Source of the DNA: Gp1-AA145 sp963757135
GTDB lineage: Bacteria > Acidobacteriota > Terriglobia > Terriglobales > Acidobacteriaceae
Assembly (NCBI GenBank): GCA_963757135.1
Contig: CAVWQE010000005.1
Location: 1-64,000 of the forward strand
Direction: 5' to 3'
DNA length: 64,000 bases
The position numbers and the translations under genes were made by a program. Below, in pieces: positions 63,464-64,000 of the stretch. The notes under the pieces are model-generated. The model was not told the DNA's origin. It ran no database searches and was given only the letters and a program-made list of their open reading frames with translations. Each line of letters starts with the position of its first letter. Position 1 is the stretch's first letter.

Positions 63464-64000
63464 AGGCTGACCGTGCAGCCGCGAGTCAACATGTGCTCCT
63501 GCTCGCGCTATTGCTAGCTGTTCCGAGGTTGACCAAGGGCCAAGAGCGTTCTTCGTCCGCACTTCCGTCGCCCCGTCCCGAAGCCTTCGTTGATGTCACT
63601 CAGCGGCTGGGCGTGAACTTTAAATATCTTTCGTCACACACCTCAAGAAAATATCTTCTCGAAACTATGGGTCCGGGCGTTGCGCTGTTCGACTATGACA
63701 ACGACGGCCGCCTCGATACTTATCTGGTAAATGGAGCGCCGCTCGCGGATCCGGCTCCAAAGTCATTCATTCCCAGCAAGACTGATTCGAAATATTGGAA
63801 CCGTCTCTATCATCAGAAGGCGGACGGAACGTTTGAAGACGTCACCGAAAAGGCAGGGCTGCAGGGTGTGGGCTACGGCATGGGCGTTGCTGTCGGCGAT
63901 TATGACAATGACGGTTACGAGGACCTATATGTAACCGCATACGCCGGAAATAAGCTTTACCACAATAACGGGGATGGCACTTTCGCCGACGTAACGCAGA
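63460..64000 (+). CDS. CRTAC1-family protein, partial at window end
   Basis: The GTG at 63460 overlaps the previous stop. A signal peptide (QHVLLLALLLAVPRLTKGQ) and the first FG-GAP blades (GVALFDYDNDGRLDTYLVNG; VAVGDYDNDGYEDLYV) are present; the rest lies beyond base 64000. It is a tandem relative of the preceding gene. Confidence 0.85.
   Translation, partial: MKADRAAASQHVLLLALLLAVPRLTKGQERSSSALPSPRPEAFVDVTQRLGVNFKYLSSHTSRKYLLETMGPGVALFDYDNDGRLDTYLVNGAPLADPAPKSFIPSKTDSKYWNRLYHQKADGTFEDVTEKAGLQGVGYGMGVAVGDYDNDGYEDLYVTAYAGNKLYHNNGDGTFADVTQ

Overview
The window looks like chromosome of a soil-type Acidobacteriota (Terriglobia-like) bacterium. The grounds are the gene content: a TonB-dependent receptor of about 1,130 residues with an N-terminal carboxypeptidase-regulatory-like domain, several CRTAC1/FG-GAP proteins with a C-terminal ASPIC/UnbV domain, a 3-keto-disaccharide-hydrolase (DUF1080) protein, many Tat-exported glycoside hydrolases and short hairpin repeats. 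This is inference from protein families; no rRNA gene is present.

Layout. 1-4.7 kb: a tRNA-Thr cut by the window edge, a decayed integrase, the DNA glycosylase Tag, a truncated AraC regulator with a SnoaL-like protein, a STAS protein, a decayed enoyl-CoA hydratase and an alpha/beta hydrolase. 5-10.3 kb: a minus-strand operon (DapA-family lyase, SDR dehydrogenase, SSS sugar transporter, IlvD/Edd dehydratase) that fits oxidative, non-phosphorylating pentose or sugar-acid catabolism. 10.5-24.4 kb: a xylan-type polysaccharide locus with two GH30 enzymes, a GH10 xylanase, a CBM-like protein, a LacI regulator, a CRTAC1 protein, a TPR protein and the TonB receptor; a shared ACAATCGATTGT-like motif lies upstream of several of these genes. 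24.9-30.5 kb: flagellar genes (fliC, fliD, fliS against flbD, motA, motB). 30.6-33.3 kb: miaA, an rRNA pseudouridine synthase and tRNA-Lys(CTT).

33.3-50.6 kb is an integrated element of about 17.3 kb inserted in the 3' half of tRNA-Lys and bounded by a perfect 50-bp direct repeat. It encodes a tyrosine integrase, an AlpA/Xis-like HTH protein, a DUF2292-like small protein and a prim-pol/ATPase replication protein with an iteron-like cluster (12 copies of TGGTCA/TGACCA in 180 bp) beside it. It also carries a Fic toxin-antitoxin pair and a truncated SNF2 helicase. Its most unusual part is an array at 37.5-46.3 kb: about 15 copies of an imperfectly palindromic 60-90 bp repeat, spaced 0.3-0.8 kb apart. 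The units between repeats mostly hold one small orphan ORF, usually on the plus strand with its stop codon just before the next repeat, or a decayed gene. The layout resembles an integron gene-cassette array, but the repeats do not have attC polarity or core sites and no IntI is present. One stretch of the array is extremely AT-rich, and one repeat has been interrupted by a small inverted-repeat element.

50.6-57.2 kb: remains of another integrase, then a stress-type cluster (P-type ATPase, tandem UspA protein, AI-2E-family permease, frameshifted alcohol dehydrogenase) with CRP/FNR-like palindromes. 57.6-64 kb: a second carbohydrate region with a DUF1080 protein, a Tat-exported Gfo/Idh/MocA oxidoreductase, a third GH30 enzyme and two more CRTAC1 proteins, the last cut by the window end.
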